A DNA stretch of 64,000 bases from Meconema thalassinum. Lineage: Eukaryota > Arthropoda > Insecta > Orthoptera > Tettigoniidae. Where the stretch lies: contig OX336389.2 of the NCBI GenBank assembly GCA_946902985.2, forward strand, positions 790,128,979 through 790,192,978, written 5' to 3'. Both the position numbers and the translations under genes were made by a program. The notes beneath the pieces are model-generated. The model had not been told where the DNA came from. It was given only the letters and a program-made list of their open reading frames with translations, and ran no database searches. Positions 11,054 to 22,624 of the stretch are shown here, piece after piece (positions within the stretch are counted from its first letter, which is position 1; each line of letters opens with the position of its first letter).

Positions 11054-12418
11054 TTTGTACTGGATAAGCATATGCTTTTTTCATTCACTCATGAATTATT
11101 TATTTGTTTTTTTTATTTGTTTACGTGTTCGCTTGTTTAGTTGTTTATTTGTTTATTTGTTTGATTATTTTTTGTTTGTTTATTTATTTGGGAATTTATT
11201 TGTTGGTTTATTTGTTTGTATATTTGTTTATTTATTTGTTTGTTTAATTGTTTACTCGATTATTTGTTTGTTTAATTGTGTACTTGTTAATTTATTTGTT
11301 TGTTTATTTGTTTATTTATTTGATTGTTAGTTTATTTGTTTATCTATTTTTATAATTATTTAATTATATATTTATGAATTTATTTATGAAATTGTCCAGA
11401 CAGATTGAAACCAATTTTCTTTGAATGATTTATAAAGTAGCTGAAACGGTTAGTGATAAAACCATACAATCTAGGGCACCTGATCAGAGAATGCAATGGA
11501 CCCAAAATATTTACAGCAATGTTTGTAGATAGAGGAGATATAAGCAGATTAAAAAATTAATATCACACTTTATTAAATAACAAAGTAGGGAATGGAGGAA
11601 GCCAGTTATAATAGCGGAACTTTTTATGTTATTAAAGGAATATGGGATAGGAAATCGACAGACGAAAAGCAAAATAGATGCATGTAAAACAAGTTTAAGG
11701 GTACAGGAGACGGTATCCTGCACTTTGAAACTGAGTTAAAGTCTAGGATAGCCTCTCTGTGTCAACTAGAATAAGATTAAGTTAGTACATAATTAATAGC
11801 CATCATTAGTGTTTTCGATACGTGTTTGTGACATTTAATTCCATGAAAATTAATTGTAGGTTCTGTGACTGTTCTTTAGGTGACATTCTATTTTCGCTTA
11901 AAATGAAAGTAGATCTATGCGATCCACACTAGCCAAAAGTGGGTCTGTCTATCTGTGAGTGTGAGAGTGTGTGTATATGTGTGTCATCCTCTATCAATTA
12001 AAATATGATGAAATCGAATCACACCAAATTTGGTATAGAGATAGCACTAGCAAAGGGCACCTCAGTGTCACGTTTTACATCGCCCCCATCTTAACCAAAA
12101 CAAATTGGTGGTCATCCAAATGTTTAAAGCTGAAATCAAATTACGACTAAACTAACCGTCTGATCTCTGCCAATTTTGCAAATATATGCCTTCATGAGAA
12201 AACCGTCTGTTGCCCAAGCTATAAGGTCATCAGCCAAATAATTTTAGGATTGTGGGCGCGTGAATCATGCAAGCATTATAGGCTAATCCGTAACTTATGA
12301 TCCGACAAGGCCAGTCATCACCAGTTCTGATTATCGTACAGAGGTTGGTTTAGACTGTCCTCAAGGAGGTGACCCGTTGGTTATTATAATTTTATATTGA
12401 TATATTTTTCGATAGAAG
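10486..12418. other. unassigned DNA with simple repeats
   Basis: A (TTTC)n microsatellite occupies about 11008-11056. A long degenerate run of TTTA/TTTG words occupies about 11090-11390 and produces spurious Phe/Leu-rich frames. 11920-12110 has a short TG-rich stretch and 'caccaaatttggtatagagat', which resembles dispersed arthropod repeats, but I cannot assign a class. No gene is seen. Confidence 0.6.
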
Positions 12419-12784
12419 TGAATAGAAAGTTGTGGGGTTTGAAGCCATTTTTTTCAGTGTTTCCTTAGTAAACAAGAGTTTAGTGCTTTTCAGTCGATCA
12501 ACACGAATGTACCCAAAAGAGCTGGGTTATACCCTAATCCTGGAATAAATTACATGAGATTAATAAATACACTAGGATGACCAGTTTTGATCGTCAAGCG
12601 ATCATCATCGCATCCATTACACTTAGGCTATAAAAATCTATGTTTGAAAATACAGGTGAAAATATTTACAATATGAACAATTATTTAGTTGCAGTACTGG
12701 TACTGCAACTGTCGGTGTATGCTAAATGCAGTATATATGATGTTAGGTGAAATGCTAAATGGTGATAGATATCCGGAGTTGGTA

Positions 12785-13451
12785 CAGAGAGTTTAGTTTG
12801 GATGTATCGGAGACCCTCGCTAGCCCGCTCGCCCGCGGCGCGAGCCTGTCTCCCGCCACGCACTTTGACGTTATGCGGCGCCCGCGCGGCACTGAGTCAT
12901 TGAGTATAGGAATTTGTATTTACCTAGTTCACAGCTGGTGCTGAAAATGTTCGCCATTCACTGCTACACATCGCTGGCACCTTTTTATGAAACTGGCATG
13001 TACTCTCTGAAGTTCCTCAGCACCGATTGACTGTATTTCAGCTGTAATATAGTCTTTAAGCTCATTTATAGTGGAGGGTTTCTCGCATACACTCTATTTT
13101 TAAGCGTCCCCCCACAAATAAAAGTCACATGGTGATAAGTCTGGGCTTCGCGGGGGCCACACGTTCCGACTTATAATCCTCGTACCGAAAATGCGACGCA
13201 ATTCTGTAATGGATGCTTCGTCAGTGTGAGCACTGGCAGAATCTTGTTGAAAATCGCTCTCCGTAAGTCAGTTCGTCAAAAAATTGGTCAAGGATCACAT
13301 TGAAGTACAAATTTAAGTACAAATTCCTATACCCAATGACTCAATGCCGCGTGAAGGCCGCATAACGTCAAAGTGCCTGGCGGGAGACAGGCTCGCGCCG
13401 CGGGCGAGCGGGCTAGCGCGGGGCTCCGATACATCCAAACAAAACTCTCTG
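12785..13451 (-). mobile_element. mariner-type element with GC-rich inverted repeats, nested in F2
   Basis: Inverted repeats of about 140 bp begin CAGAGAGTTT and are very GC-rich in the middle (gcccgctcgcccgcggcgcg), flanked by TA on both sides (12783-12784 and 13452-13453). This fits a TA-inserting Tc1/mariner element. The unit is short (667 bp) and carries only the C-terminal part of a transposase, so it is an internally deleted copy. In F3 the matching stretch (about 43315-43345) lacks the insertion. Confidence 0.8.
12925..13290 (-). pseudogene. C-terminal fragment of a mariner-like transposase
   Basis: On the minus strand, DFQQDSASAHTDEASI carries the second catalytic Asp, then NVWPPRSPDLSPCDFYLWG carries the third, 33 residues between them. 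A frame change follows, and then TINELKDYITAEIQSI and FIKRCQRCVAVNGEHFQH, the usual end of this insect family. The N-terminal DNA-binding half is absent and there is at least one stop after YLWGDA. The call is firm from the FQQD and PPRSPDLSP blocks; the fragment cannot act. Confidence 0.8.
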
Positions 13452-13542
13452 TATATTTGAAGTGATAATATGGTTGTAAAAATCATCTATCTTAATGATT
13501 TTTGAATATTTATTGTTTTAATATTATTCAGATATTATTATA

Positions 13543-13905
13543 CCGACAGTAGTGGCCACGCTGGCTAAAGCGCAGCATTAGGTCATGGGGCCAAGCTCTC
13601 TGCTGACTCGGTAGACGCGTGGGTTCGAGCCCCACCGTCGGCCGTCCTTGAAATGGTTTTCCGTGGTTTCCCATTTTCAACACCAGGCAAATGCTGGGAC
13701 GGTACCTTCTGAGAGGCCATGGCCGCTTCCTTCCACATCCTTGCCCAGTTTCATTCACCATCATTCCTTTCATCTCTCATTAACTCCTCTCATGAGGTTG
13801 GCGTCAGGAAGGGCATCCGGCCGTAAAAACCATCGCCACAAAGACTTCCATCGCATCTCATCCCCGACCCCGTTGGAAAACGGGAATAATAAGGGGTAGA
13901 CATAC
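13543..13905 (+). mobile_element. SINE with perfect 17-bp target duplication
   Basis: Exact flanks attcagatattattata at 13526-13542 and 13906-13922 mark both ends. The body has cgtgggttcgagccccacc (B box), then 'tttccgtggtttcccatttt', 'ggcaaatgctgggacggtacc' and 'gaagggcatccggccgtaaa', with an AATAA-rich tail. The 363-bp unit is intact, and the perfect duplication implies a recent insertion by LINE machinery. Confidence 0.9.
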
Positions 13906-15049
13906 ATTCAGATATTATTATACTAAGCGTACAGTGTGTAATTGACGATCGATACTGGTCATCCTAGTGTATTCATTAATCTCATGTAATTTATTCCAGG
14001 ATTAGGGCATAACCCAGCTCTTTTGGGTAAATTCGTGTTGATCGACTGAAAAGAACTAAACTCTTGAATAGAAAGTCCAGGCTGAGCGAGCATGCCGTGA
14101 GCACTTAAAGCTCACTCGTCAAAATGGCAACCATTGTTCGCTGACTGGCCCATATTTTAGTAGCTTGAAATTCGTTTACGGAATGTACCGAACGAAACAA
14201 TATAAATTTAATTAGAAATGGTTTATTATAAAGGCATAATACGGCAAAGAAATCGTTCTTTCCAAGTCATTATATGCTAGCCCAGTTTTTTTCTAAGGCT
14301 ACTGGTAACATTCTTTCAACAACGGTCAGGTTTAGCTTAAGGGTGGCGTTCTAGACTGTCACCCATAGTTCTGGGGTTCAAATCCATCTAGTGATGACTT
14401 ATTTTACTTGATTTTTGAATATTTATTGTTTTAATAATACTCAGATATTATTATACTAAGCGTACAGTGTGTAATTGATATACGTGACGTCCGTTACACT
14501 GGAGATAGAGGAGACTATTGTAAGCTTCCTAGGTACAAAATATGTCACCTATCTTTAAATTGAAAATTAAATATTAAAAAGTCAATATTGTAGGTTTTTC
14601 AGAAATTGTTCTTGCAGAAGGTGCAATCCAAGTCTGGGGGACTTAGGGCAGGACGAGGTATTTTGAGGCGTGGCTAGGGCGGGGCGAGAAGTGGTTGCGT
14701 AATCGGAGCATTGACCTTCTTGTTGAGGAGGGGAGGGTATCAGCTGATATGAGGATAGCTGTACTCGTCTTGTAAACACCTACGTAAACAAATTGTGTTG
14801 TTGTTGTTAGAACCTCACATAATGGCTTGGGTTATTTGGACCGGTAGTATTGTTTAGCCTACTTTGTAAGTTTGGATGTCATTGATTGATGTTGATGTAA
14901 GGGATAAAATAATTTCGATAATCAGCCCTGGTGTGTAGTTAGCGTCTGGCACGTGAAGGAAATACAGTGGGACAGAATTCCGACATCCCGTCATCCGTTC
15001 AAAGTTAGCATTTGAGACGGACGTAAAACACTTGATATTGTTTCATTTG

Positions 15050-15255
15050 AGGGGCTTGGCGATTGTGGTCATAACCCCCATGTAGGTTGGTGTGTGTAAA
15101 ATTTGTCTGATAACCCGTGTTTCTGTGGTTTCTGTAGCATTGCGGGTATTTGTAATTCGGGTGAGGATTGGGCAGAAGGCGGCCGTGTCCTTAGGCTAGG
15201 AACCATCCCGGCATTTGCCTGAGGTAGAAGTGGGAAACCATGAAAAACTACTTCC
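15050..15255 (-). mobile_element. SINE body fragment inside A1
   Basis: The minus strand reads 'atggtttcccacttctacc', then 'ggcaaatgccgggatggttcc', and ends at 'cacacacc..catgggggtt', as in 8305-8690 and 21247-21460. The tRNA head is missing. The same position in A2 carries the same fragment, so it was acquired before A1 and A2 separated. Confidence 0.65.
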
Positions 15256-15282
15256 ATAATAATAATTTAATGATAGCGATGC

Positions 15283-15540
15283 TGTGTAGCTCAGGTAGTA
15301 GAGTGCTATCCTTCTATCTAGGCTTTATCTATGCTCAGTCATGTAATAAATGAAGGTAAGCATATACGACAGCCTTATGCCAATGGATTTAATGGCATGT
15401 ACAGGAATTTCTATGAACACAGAATTCCGGCAACTCGACTACCTCGAAACAAATAAAAATTATGTGTCTAAAAACCTATTATTATTTACCAAATTTTTGG
15501 ATTTTAATTTTCAAATGTCTGTAGTGCACTATACCGTAGA
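15283..15540 (+). mobile_element. tRNA-headed SINE, third family, inside A1
   Basis: The head tgtgtagctcaggtagtaga followed by gtgctat is a tRNA A-box arm. The body has 'tacgacagccttatgcc', 'atttaatggcatgta' and 'ccggcaactcgactacctcg'. Further copies are at 21928-22140 and 23096-23310. The B box is poor here (ggctttatctatgc). Confidence 0.65.
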
Positions 15541-16405
15541 CCAATAAGTTATGTCATAAGGCTGGCTGAATCCAAAATCTGATCCACCATCACTTGTCAT
15601 TAAGGTTCGGATGTTTAGGACCCAAAGATACGAGAAATATACAGGCAAATATGCTCTAAAATACTGAAATATGATCCAAAAAACGTACACTATGACCTAA
15701 TATATTTACATGCTTTCTAAAAACAAGTGTTAATAATGAAGTGAAACGTTATTTTTATTATAAATTCTACATTCAAACCTAAAAATATTGTTCAATTCTA
15801 CGCCTATTTCATGAATAGGCCTACGATAAAAATGTTTTCCTCAAATTTTTATCACAAAATATTTCAAGAGACTCGCAGAAAGCAGCATAATCTTCCCCTT
15901 TTCTTGCGTTAATAACTGCGACACAAATCGCATTTCCTGTACAGAGAAAGAAAGCGCCCTAAGATAAAAAATACTACCAAGTTTAGTTACAGTTAAATAT
16001 TTTCTGATAGTCTGCAACAATTGGCATGTTTTAAAATTTTTAGTGCCCCTAACGCACACCTTTCAGCGGCCTTGAACCTTACTAGTCATGCTGGCCACTC
16101 CCCATGGAGGAGTGAATGAGCTGTTGATAGGCTAGGTTTGACCCATTGGAAATCACAGCGAGGAGGTCACTCAACTTTAGACTCTGGTCACCATTCCAAA
16201 GCGTTGGAGGGCAACGAGGAGAAATCAGCTCTGCTGCTGAGGGGAACGCAGTCTAAGCCCTCTTCCAAGACATTGACCGACGATTTTTGTGATTTAATTC
16301 CACCTACAAGTATTAAGATACAACTAAATTTCATGAAGATAATTACTTAGAACACCATCTTCTATCGCCAGTGTAACGGACTTCACGTTTATGAATTACA
16401 CCCTG

Positions 16406-17526
16406 TATATACTTATAGCACAACATATTTCAACACTCGACCACAGCAATTACTATTCGTTGTCCTTGATTCGCGGTAGTGCCTACTACAGCCAACAAAT
16501 ATTCTGACACGTAAACCAAATAGTATTCTATAGATATTACTGGGAGGTATTATATTGTTTGGCCAAAGGACGGGTGTAGGAATCCTTAGCCAATGAACTA
16601 GCTTCTTTGTTGTGGAAGCTTGCATTAAAAGGTGCTGTGTATTTCATATTTATTTCGCATTAGAAAATACGCACTATGTGTAATTATAAGGGTAATTATA
16701 AAACACAAATAAAATAAAACACAAATGAAACCCCAAAGTATAACATATTCGCACCACGGCTACACAGTTGAGAGCCAAGCATCTAGACTACTCGACCTAA
16801 GTACCACATTGAGTTAAGGTGCCGATAATACAGTACGTTCAGTAAGTACCATAATTATTGGAAATGAGGAAAATCTTTATCATAATATAACATATAGGTC
16901 TAACACTGTGTCGGATGACCTATTTGCTCCGCCCCATAAAACATCAATAAATAAATCAATCAATCTACGTATAATACACCACATTGTATTTCATCAAGCT
17001 ACTACAACCAGCATTCAATTATACTCCTTGATAAAAACAATGAGTTATAACTCTACCCATTCAATTAGGAGAAAGTATGCTATATGTTCTTTACTGTAAA
17101 TCTTGTTTATGTTTGAATTTGTGTTTTAGTAATCTTATTGAACAGGATTTTTGTAATGGGCTATTCGGGAATCACTGTGACTAAAAATCAAATGTAACAG
17201 ATGATGGTTGAATTGAAAACTTCTCACACTCCAATCTCTGGCTATCCGAGATTTGCATCGAAGGGTATTCTAAATTCTAAATTCATACAAGCTAAGATTA
17301 CTAAAGAGAATCCATTGTTTTCTCAGTTGGCTGACATACTCACATCTTGTGCATAAGATTACGGGATTGAATCAAGAAATTGTCGGTTACCGTTTAAAGA
17401 TTTAACAAATGGTTTCGTGAATGAAATAGCCGTTTATCTTCATATCTTATATTTTACTGGTCGTGATTATCTCAATTAATTAAAGTATCACTCTCATAGC
17501 TGCAACAGAACGCTTAAATATATATG
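16406..17526. other. unassigned AT-rich DNA
   Basis: No gene or recognisable repeat was found between A1 and A2. Confidence 0.5.
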
Positions 17527-17653
17527 GAGGGTATAATTGATATAAATGAAGTCCGTTACACTGGTGATAGAAGAGACTATTCTAAGCTTCCTAGGTAAAA
17601 AAAAAATGTCACCTAGTTTGAAATTGAAAATTAAACATTAAAAAGTCAATGTA

Positions 17654-20600
17654 AGGGGAGATATGACTGAGTTTTTCAACTTCCACAGTTTTTAACATAT
17701 CATTACCAAATTTAAACCACTTGCATAAACAGTTGCTGGCATCTAATGTTCTAATTTGTAATTAAATAGCTTTGTTAGTTTTTGAGATATTGCACTTTTT
17801 TGTATTCAAAAAGTGGTCACATAAAAAAGTCCCTTGCGACAAAGTTTTTGTTCGACCAAGCTGATTTTTTAAAAAAATGTTGTTATGATGTATAGAAACA
17901 ATAATTGCTTTGGATTTTTGTGTTAGATGAATACTGTTCTTTCCAGAAAAGTTTAAACTTTCATTTTATATATTTTTAAAATTTCAGCATTAATAGTTTA
18001 AAGTTATCTATCAAAATTCATACTAAAACTCAGAGAAGTTCAAAACCAGAAACAAGTTTACATTAGTGTACCTTTTGCAACTACTTTACCAAGTTTCAAC
18101 TACATCTGAAAAGAATTGCATCGCAAGGAGCATTTTGTACACAGAAAAACATTGGAAAAGAGCAATGCGAGAAAAAGGCAAGTTAATATTTACTCACTCA
18201 AAACTGCCCTGCCCCATATGTTTCCCCTTCACATCTCCTCGTTCTTTCTTCCTTAGATATCTTCTGCCATTTTACATGCCTCCTAGTCATTTTCTCCCGA
18301 TCACAGCCCCTCTTTTGTGCCTGAGTAACACGTCTAACATCTTGTAGTTTGCATAGAGAACTTGAGTTTATAGGGATGGTCGAATTTCTGATGGAATGAA
18401 GGGTTTCCAGAGTTTTGTAGTGCCCCATATTGAATTCTGAGACAGCCCTGAGGATACCAAGTTCCAGTTTTGTCTTGGAAACAAATATCTCCTTAGGGCA
18501 TTTACTCCACACTACATTATGGAGGGACTCGTTAGCATTCTGAGTCTTCCCCGCTGTACAACGCTGCAATATCTGATCTGATGCTAGTCTCAGATACACA
18601 GGTGCTATCTTCTCAACAACAGAAGGATTCAGCTTGCAACTCATTCTACTGTGGCTATCATTTGGTTTTCCTTCTGCCTGTTGTCGGTTATAGAAGCACC
18701 AGGAGTTGATACCCTTAGGACAAGTCAAATGCTGAGGCTTGCGGTCAGTTGACATACAGTGTCTAAGAGTTGCAAAAACTGCCCTCTTCATTTTTCCTAC
18801 ATCTGGAATATTATTGACAATGGCATGCCTATAATAATGGGTCAATTTAGTTATAGTGCTGTCTTTCAAGTTGCCCTCTTTACGCCCACCCAGTGTCACA
18901 CCCTTCGCCCTCCATTCCTTTACAGTGTTACGAAGAGCAGTACCAAGTCGCTTAGAAATATGGTTTATGCATTCTTCTTTCTCAATCCTTTGTTCTGGAC
19001 CGTACACCTCAATCTCATTCAAGTGGGCGTAGGTCTTGGCATCCCCATCTGACAACACCGATGTGTATCGAAAACCATTGTCAATGGATCTCTTCCACAG
19101 GATCTCTCCAATGTCTTTTTCCATTGCATTGGAGGACCCATCATAATTTTTCTGGCATTCATCTGAGCTCTTATGACCCTCCCACCAAATATTATATTCT
19201 GCACTATTTTTTCCCAGGTCCCTTTCTGCAATAACACACTGATGGCAATACTTTGACAGAACATGGTAGTCTAACACAACTCCAGTCAGAATGTCAATTA
19301 CGAATCGTGCACCATAATTCGATGTATGGCCACGTTTCTGCCATGTTGCATCATATGAAACACCTATGTCAATGGTCTGTTCATCACTAGCCTCATGAGC
19401 ATTGTGTACTACTTGTGCAGCCATAGAAAGTACTTCTCTTCTCATTAATTTTCCCTCATCTATGAGAATTCTAAGGTGTTTTGCAAAAGGCCTTCGACCT
19501 AAAGTGTTCATACCCATACCTATAGAAAATGTCTCCAGCCCACGCTGGCCTTTACCTAAACTACTAAATGTTTCAACCATAGCATTGTTCACATGGAAAC
19601 CAGGTCTTTGAGAATTATCATCTTTAATTCTTGGTGAAGTGTAGGTGTTAGCAGAAACATAACCACATGTTCTGCATTTAATTATAATTTTAGAGGAGAA
19701 CCCATGAGTTTCCCTAAATTCAATAAAAATAGATTTGTTCTTACACTCACCACACAGTAGCTCCTTCACTAGTTCTTGCCAAACATCCTTATGCACCAAG
19801 GTATAGATCACAGACCCAACACTTTGTTCTGCACTGGCAGAAACAGAAAATAAATTTATTTTCCTCTCAGATGCAGACATATCTGCATCTAGTGAGCTAC
19901 TAGAAACGTTATTCACTTCTTCATTAGGCCTAACTGAACTGACTTCTTGTCCTGGTTTCTGACTCTTTCTTTTAGCTATAGCTAATTTGGCAGCCTTGCT
20001 TTTCTTTGAGGGACGTTTTTTCACTGGTCTATAGCTACACCTAGGACTCTTTTGAATTTCCATGGTTTCTCACTAATAATAATAATCACTATTGCTATAG
20101 GCCTAACCTAAAAACTATAATCACTACTTATCTATACACTAAAACGACGCACTAAGACCTCTACACTATAAATTACACAACTACAAAGGAAATAAGACGA
20201 AACACATCACTGAATAATCACTAGTTTGGATATGTAATTCGCTGTACTGAAACCACACGTTACTTTTGCATTACAATAACATAAACAAACAGGGAAGCCA
20301 TGCTTGTACTACTACAGTCAACACAAATACGAAATTCAGAATGTAAATAATACAAACATATATATATATAATATTAACTATCATAGTATAGTTGTGTGAA
20401 AAAAATGGAATGCAATTTAGAAGAGAGAAATCGTTCTCTAAATTAGTTAAAATTGAACTATTAAATGACATAACGTAGTTATATGGACTACGTAGTAAAC
20501 AAACGACTGTCAGCTTGCACAGGTGTGCCTCTACGACACATACGCCGCGGAATACTTGAATAATCGACAAAAAACATACAGAAAAACTATCATTATGCTA

Positions 20601-20802
20601 TTACAGGAAAAGTGGGCGTGGTAGTGGGCTATTAAATGCCATGCGCGCTCACATTAAATGGCCTCTACAAGCTTCAAAATAGCCGGAATTACTAAACTGA
20701 GATGATTTTCTGAAAGAGGAAGAATTAGGGTATTTTTATATAAATAAAACAAAAAAACGAGTTTTTGCTTGAAAATCCGAAAAATTCAGTCATACCTCCC
20801 CT
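17654..20802 (-). mobile_element. 3.15-kb DNA transposon with Mutator-like transposase, apparently complete
   Basis: The termini are inverted repeats of about 24 bp: AGGGGAG-A-TATGACTGA-G-TTTTTC at the left and the same with G and A at the two marked positions at the right, so two mismatches. TA flanks both ends (17652-17653 and 20803-20804), and the A1 copy provides the empty site with a single TA. One long transposase ORF fills the centre, with non-coding ends of about 540 bp and 740 bp. An unbroken ORF and nearly matching ends suggest recent activity. TTAA as target duplication (seen in Kolobok elements) is possible only with one mismatch on each side. Confidence 0.85.
18198..20063 (-). 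CDS. Mutator-like DDE transposase, 621 aa, intact
   Basis: This is the likely enzyme for excision and insertion of the enclosing transposon, acting in the nucleus. The start ATG at 20063 is the first in frame. Residues 14-37 are very Lys/Arg-rich (KKRPSKKSKAAK...KRKSQK), a nuclear-localisation and DNA-binding type sequence. A zinc-like pair C104-x2-C107 and C130-x2-C133 follows. The catalytic region shows VSYDATWQKRGH (Asp238), LSDGDAKTY (Asp339/Asp341), a C-x2-H at 365-368 (ECINH), and NANESLHNVVWSKCPK (Glu512 in an N-E-S-L-H..W block). This arrangement matches the Mutator-like transposase domain common in arthropod predicted proteins. The length is normal for the group and no stop or shift is present. 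Family recognition is from memory of motifs; superfamily placement (Mutator or Kolobok-related) is not settled because of the TA flanks. Confidence 0.85.
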   Translation of the reverse strand: MEIQKSPRCSYRPVKKRPSKKSKAAKLAIAKRKSQKPGQEVSSVRPNEEVNNVSSSSLDADMSASERKINLFSVSASAEQSVGSVIYTLVHKDVWQELVKELLCGECKNKSIFIEFRETHGFSSKIIIKCRTCGYVSANTYTSPRIKDDNSQRPGFHVNNAMVETFSSLGKGQRGLETFSIGMGMNTLGRRPFAKHLRILIDEGKLMRREVLSMAAQVVHNAHEASDEQTIDIGVSYDATWQKRGHTSNYGARFVIDILTGVVLDYHVLSKYCHQCVIAERDLGKNSAEYNIWWEGHKSSDECQKNYDGSSNAMEKDIGEILWKRSIDNGFRYTSVLSDGDAKTYAHLNEIEVYGPEQRIEKEECINHISKRLGTALRNTVKEWRAKGVTLGGRKEGNLKDSTITKLTHYYRHAIVNNIPDVGKMKRAVFATLRHCMSTDRKPQHLTCPKGINSWCFYNRQQAEGKPNDSHSRMSCKLNPSVVEKIAPVYLRLASDQILQRCTAGKTQNANESLHNVVWSKCPKEIFVSKTKLELGILRAVSEFNMGHYKTLETLHSIRNSTIPINSSSLCKLQDVRRVTQAQKRGCDREKMTRRHVKWQKISKEERTRRCEGETYGAGQF

Positions 20803-21246
20803 TAGGATTTTCAGAAACTCTTCAAACAGAAGGTGGAAAAGCAGTCTGGGGGAAACGAGGCGGGGTGCGATGGGACGACGCGTGGAGGGGACGTTGTTGC
20901 GTAATCGGAATATTGACCTTACCGGTTGGGAGGTGGTATCACCTTTTATGAGGATAGCGTAAGAAAATATGTATTGCTGTTGTTCTTGTTGTTGTTGTTG
21001 TTGTTCCAGAAATCGAACACAATGACTTGGCACGTTAGGACTGAAAGTATTGTGCATTCTACTTTGAAAGTGTGGAAGTCATAGTTTGATATTCATGTAA
21101 AGGATCAAAACAATTCTATAATCAGCCCTAGTGCGTCATTGGTTTCCAGCACGTTAAAGAAATACAGTGGGACACAATTCCGACATCCCGTCGTCTGGGC
21201 AAATTTAGCATTTAAGATGGAAGTAAAATACTTGATGTTGTTTTCT

Positions 21247-21460
21247 TTAAGAGGTTTGGCAATTTCGGTCTTTTAGCCGCATGTAGTTGGGTCTGTGTAG
21301 AATTTGTCTGATAACCTGTGTTTTCGTTGTTTCTGTAGTAGTGGGTATTTGTAATTCAGGTGAGGATTGGGAAGAAGGCGGCCGTGACTTCAAGTTAGGA
21401 ACCATCCTGGCATTTGCCTGGGGTAGAAGTGGGAAACCGTGGAAAACTTCTTCCAAGATT
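21247..21460 (-). mobile_element. SINE body fragment inside A2
   Basis: This is the same fragment as 15050-15255 in A1 ('ggtttcccacttctacccc', 'ggcaaatgccaggatggttc'). It is headless and was inherited with the A element. Confidence 0.65.
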
Positions 21461-21481
21461 TAATACTAGTACGGTACGACA

Positions 21482-21486
21482 TGTAC

Positions 21487-21533
<47 letters not shown>
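21482..21533. repeat. (TAA)n microsatellite
   Basis: About 17 uninterrupted TAA units. A second run is at about 21861-21914 in the same element, and a related (TTA)n run is at about 23420-23500. Confidence 0.9.
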
Positions 21534-21860
21534 GAAATTATAGCGAATTGGTCGGCCCTATCAAAAGGCAATGGCATATAGAACGGGTAAAGACCATACC
21601 TATCATTGTATCCTGTACGGGCGTGATCCCAAGTACCTTGCTGCAAAGCCTTATAGAACTAGATCTGGATACTCAACTGCACAAATTAATGCAGTAGGCA
21701 GTAGTTCTCTCAACAACCCAAATCGTTTGGAAGTTCATGGGTAGCGATTTCGACTTTCCGGCTTAGAAGTGGCTGTTTCAATAACTATACTTTGTTTCCC
21801 TGAAGTCCGTACTGTTATGTCGTGAAGTAGCAACAAAATGTTGTATGTACTGCATAAAAC

Positions 21861-21914
<54 letters not shown>

Positions 21915-21927
21915 TTAATGATAGCAA

Positions 21928-22140
21928 GGCTGTGTAGCTCAGTTAGTAGAGTGCTATTCTTCTCGAGGGTTCGATCTATGCTCAAACATGTAATACATGA
22001 GGGCGAACAAATACGACAGCCTCATGCCGATGGATGTAATGGCACGTAGGCCTACATGAAATTCTGTGAACCCAACATTCCGAAATTTCGACATCCGCGA
22101 AAAAAGAAAAATAGTGTGCCTAAAAACATCTTATTAATAT
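21928..22140 (+). mobile_element. tRNA-headed SINE, third family, inside A2
   Basis: The head is ggctgtgtagctcagttagt then agagtgctattc, with B box gagggttcgatctatgc. The body ('tacgacagcctcatgccgat', 'taatggcacgta') matches 15283-15540 and 23096-23310. The head is better preserved than in A1. Confidence 0.7.
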
Positions 22141-22307
22141 TATTATTAAGTAAACAAATTATGAGAGATTATATCTATTCTGGATGATATTTATTATTAA
22201 ATAGGGTTCGAATTGATTTGGGCGGTCAGTAAATAAATATTTTTGGTAACAATGATGATGGAAGAGACTTGCAAACTTGTTGTGATGGTTGTTGTGAATT
22301 CATTTTA

Positions 22308-22618
22308 GGGACTTTGGACATTTGATTATCAGCCCCTTGTAGTTGGGTGAGTGATGGATTTGTCTGATAAACTGTGTTTCTGTGGTGACTGTAGTAGTAT
22401 GTGTAGCTGTAGGTATTAGGGTCGTGAATGAGGTTGGTGCCCCGGGACTCCAAGTACGATAGTATCCCGGCATGTGCTTGAAAAGCGTGTGGAAGAATCC
22501 GGGAAAATCAAAACTCAGGATAGCCACTGTCGGTGCTGGATTCGGACCTCCAATCACCGGACTTTCTGCTATCGTGGTGCACGATTAAACGCGCATGGCT
22601 TCACCGCGGGGGGTAGGA
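22308..22618 (-). mobile_element. tRNA-derived SINE, second family, minus strand
   Basis: On the minus strand the head ends ggtccgaatccagcacc (B box). It is followed by 'ggctatcctgagttttgat' and a tail with 'cactcacccaactacaaggg' then 'gctgat'. These words recur at 10160-10485 on the plus strand. Confidence 0.65.
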
Positions 22619-22624
22619 ATGAAA

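Larger units (their letters stand above)
12431..14066. mobile_element. fold-back element copy F2, with two nested insertions
   Basis: The left arm runs from 12431 (tgtggggtttgaagcc) and holds cttttcagtcgatcaacacg and the 'gatcgtcaagcgatcatcat' word. The right arm ends ctcttg at 14066. Identical flanks tgaatagaaagt at 12419-12430 and 14065-14076 indicate a 10-12 bp target duplication. The element is about 1.6 kb only because it contains a mariner-type element (12785-13451) and a SINE (13543-13905). Without them it is close to F1 and F3 in plan. Confidence 0.75.
14465..16405. mobile_element. transposase-less TA-inserting DNA element, copy A1
   Basis: About 60-bp inverted ends: the left starts CAGTGTGTAATTGATA, and the right, read inverted, starts CAGGGTGTAATTCATA. 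Both contain 'gtccgttacactgg'. TA flanks are at 14463-14464 and 16406-16407, the Tc1/mariner signature. The interior has no transposase; it carries partial SINE bodies (15050-15255 minus, 15283-15540 plus). The A2 copy at 17527-23982 shares ends and many interior blocks, so this is a multi-copy non-autonomous family. Confidence 0.75.

Noticed and set aside
10892..11330. Phe- and Leu-rich open frames
   Set aside because: They are translations of (TTTC)n and degenerate TTTA/TTTG simple repeats.
18759..19611. Plus-strand frames across the transposon
   Set aside because: They are shadows of the 621-aa minus-strand transposase.
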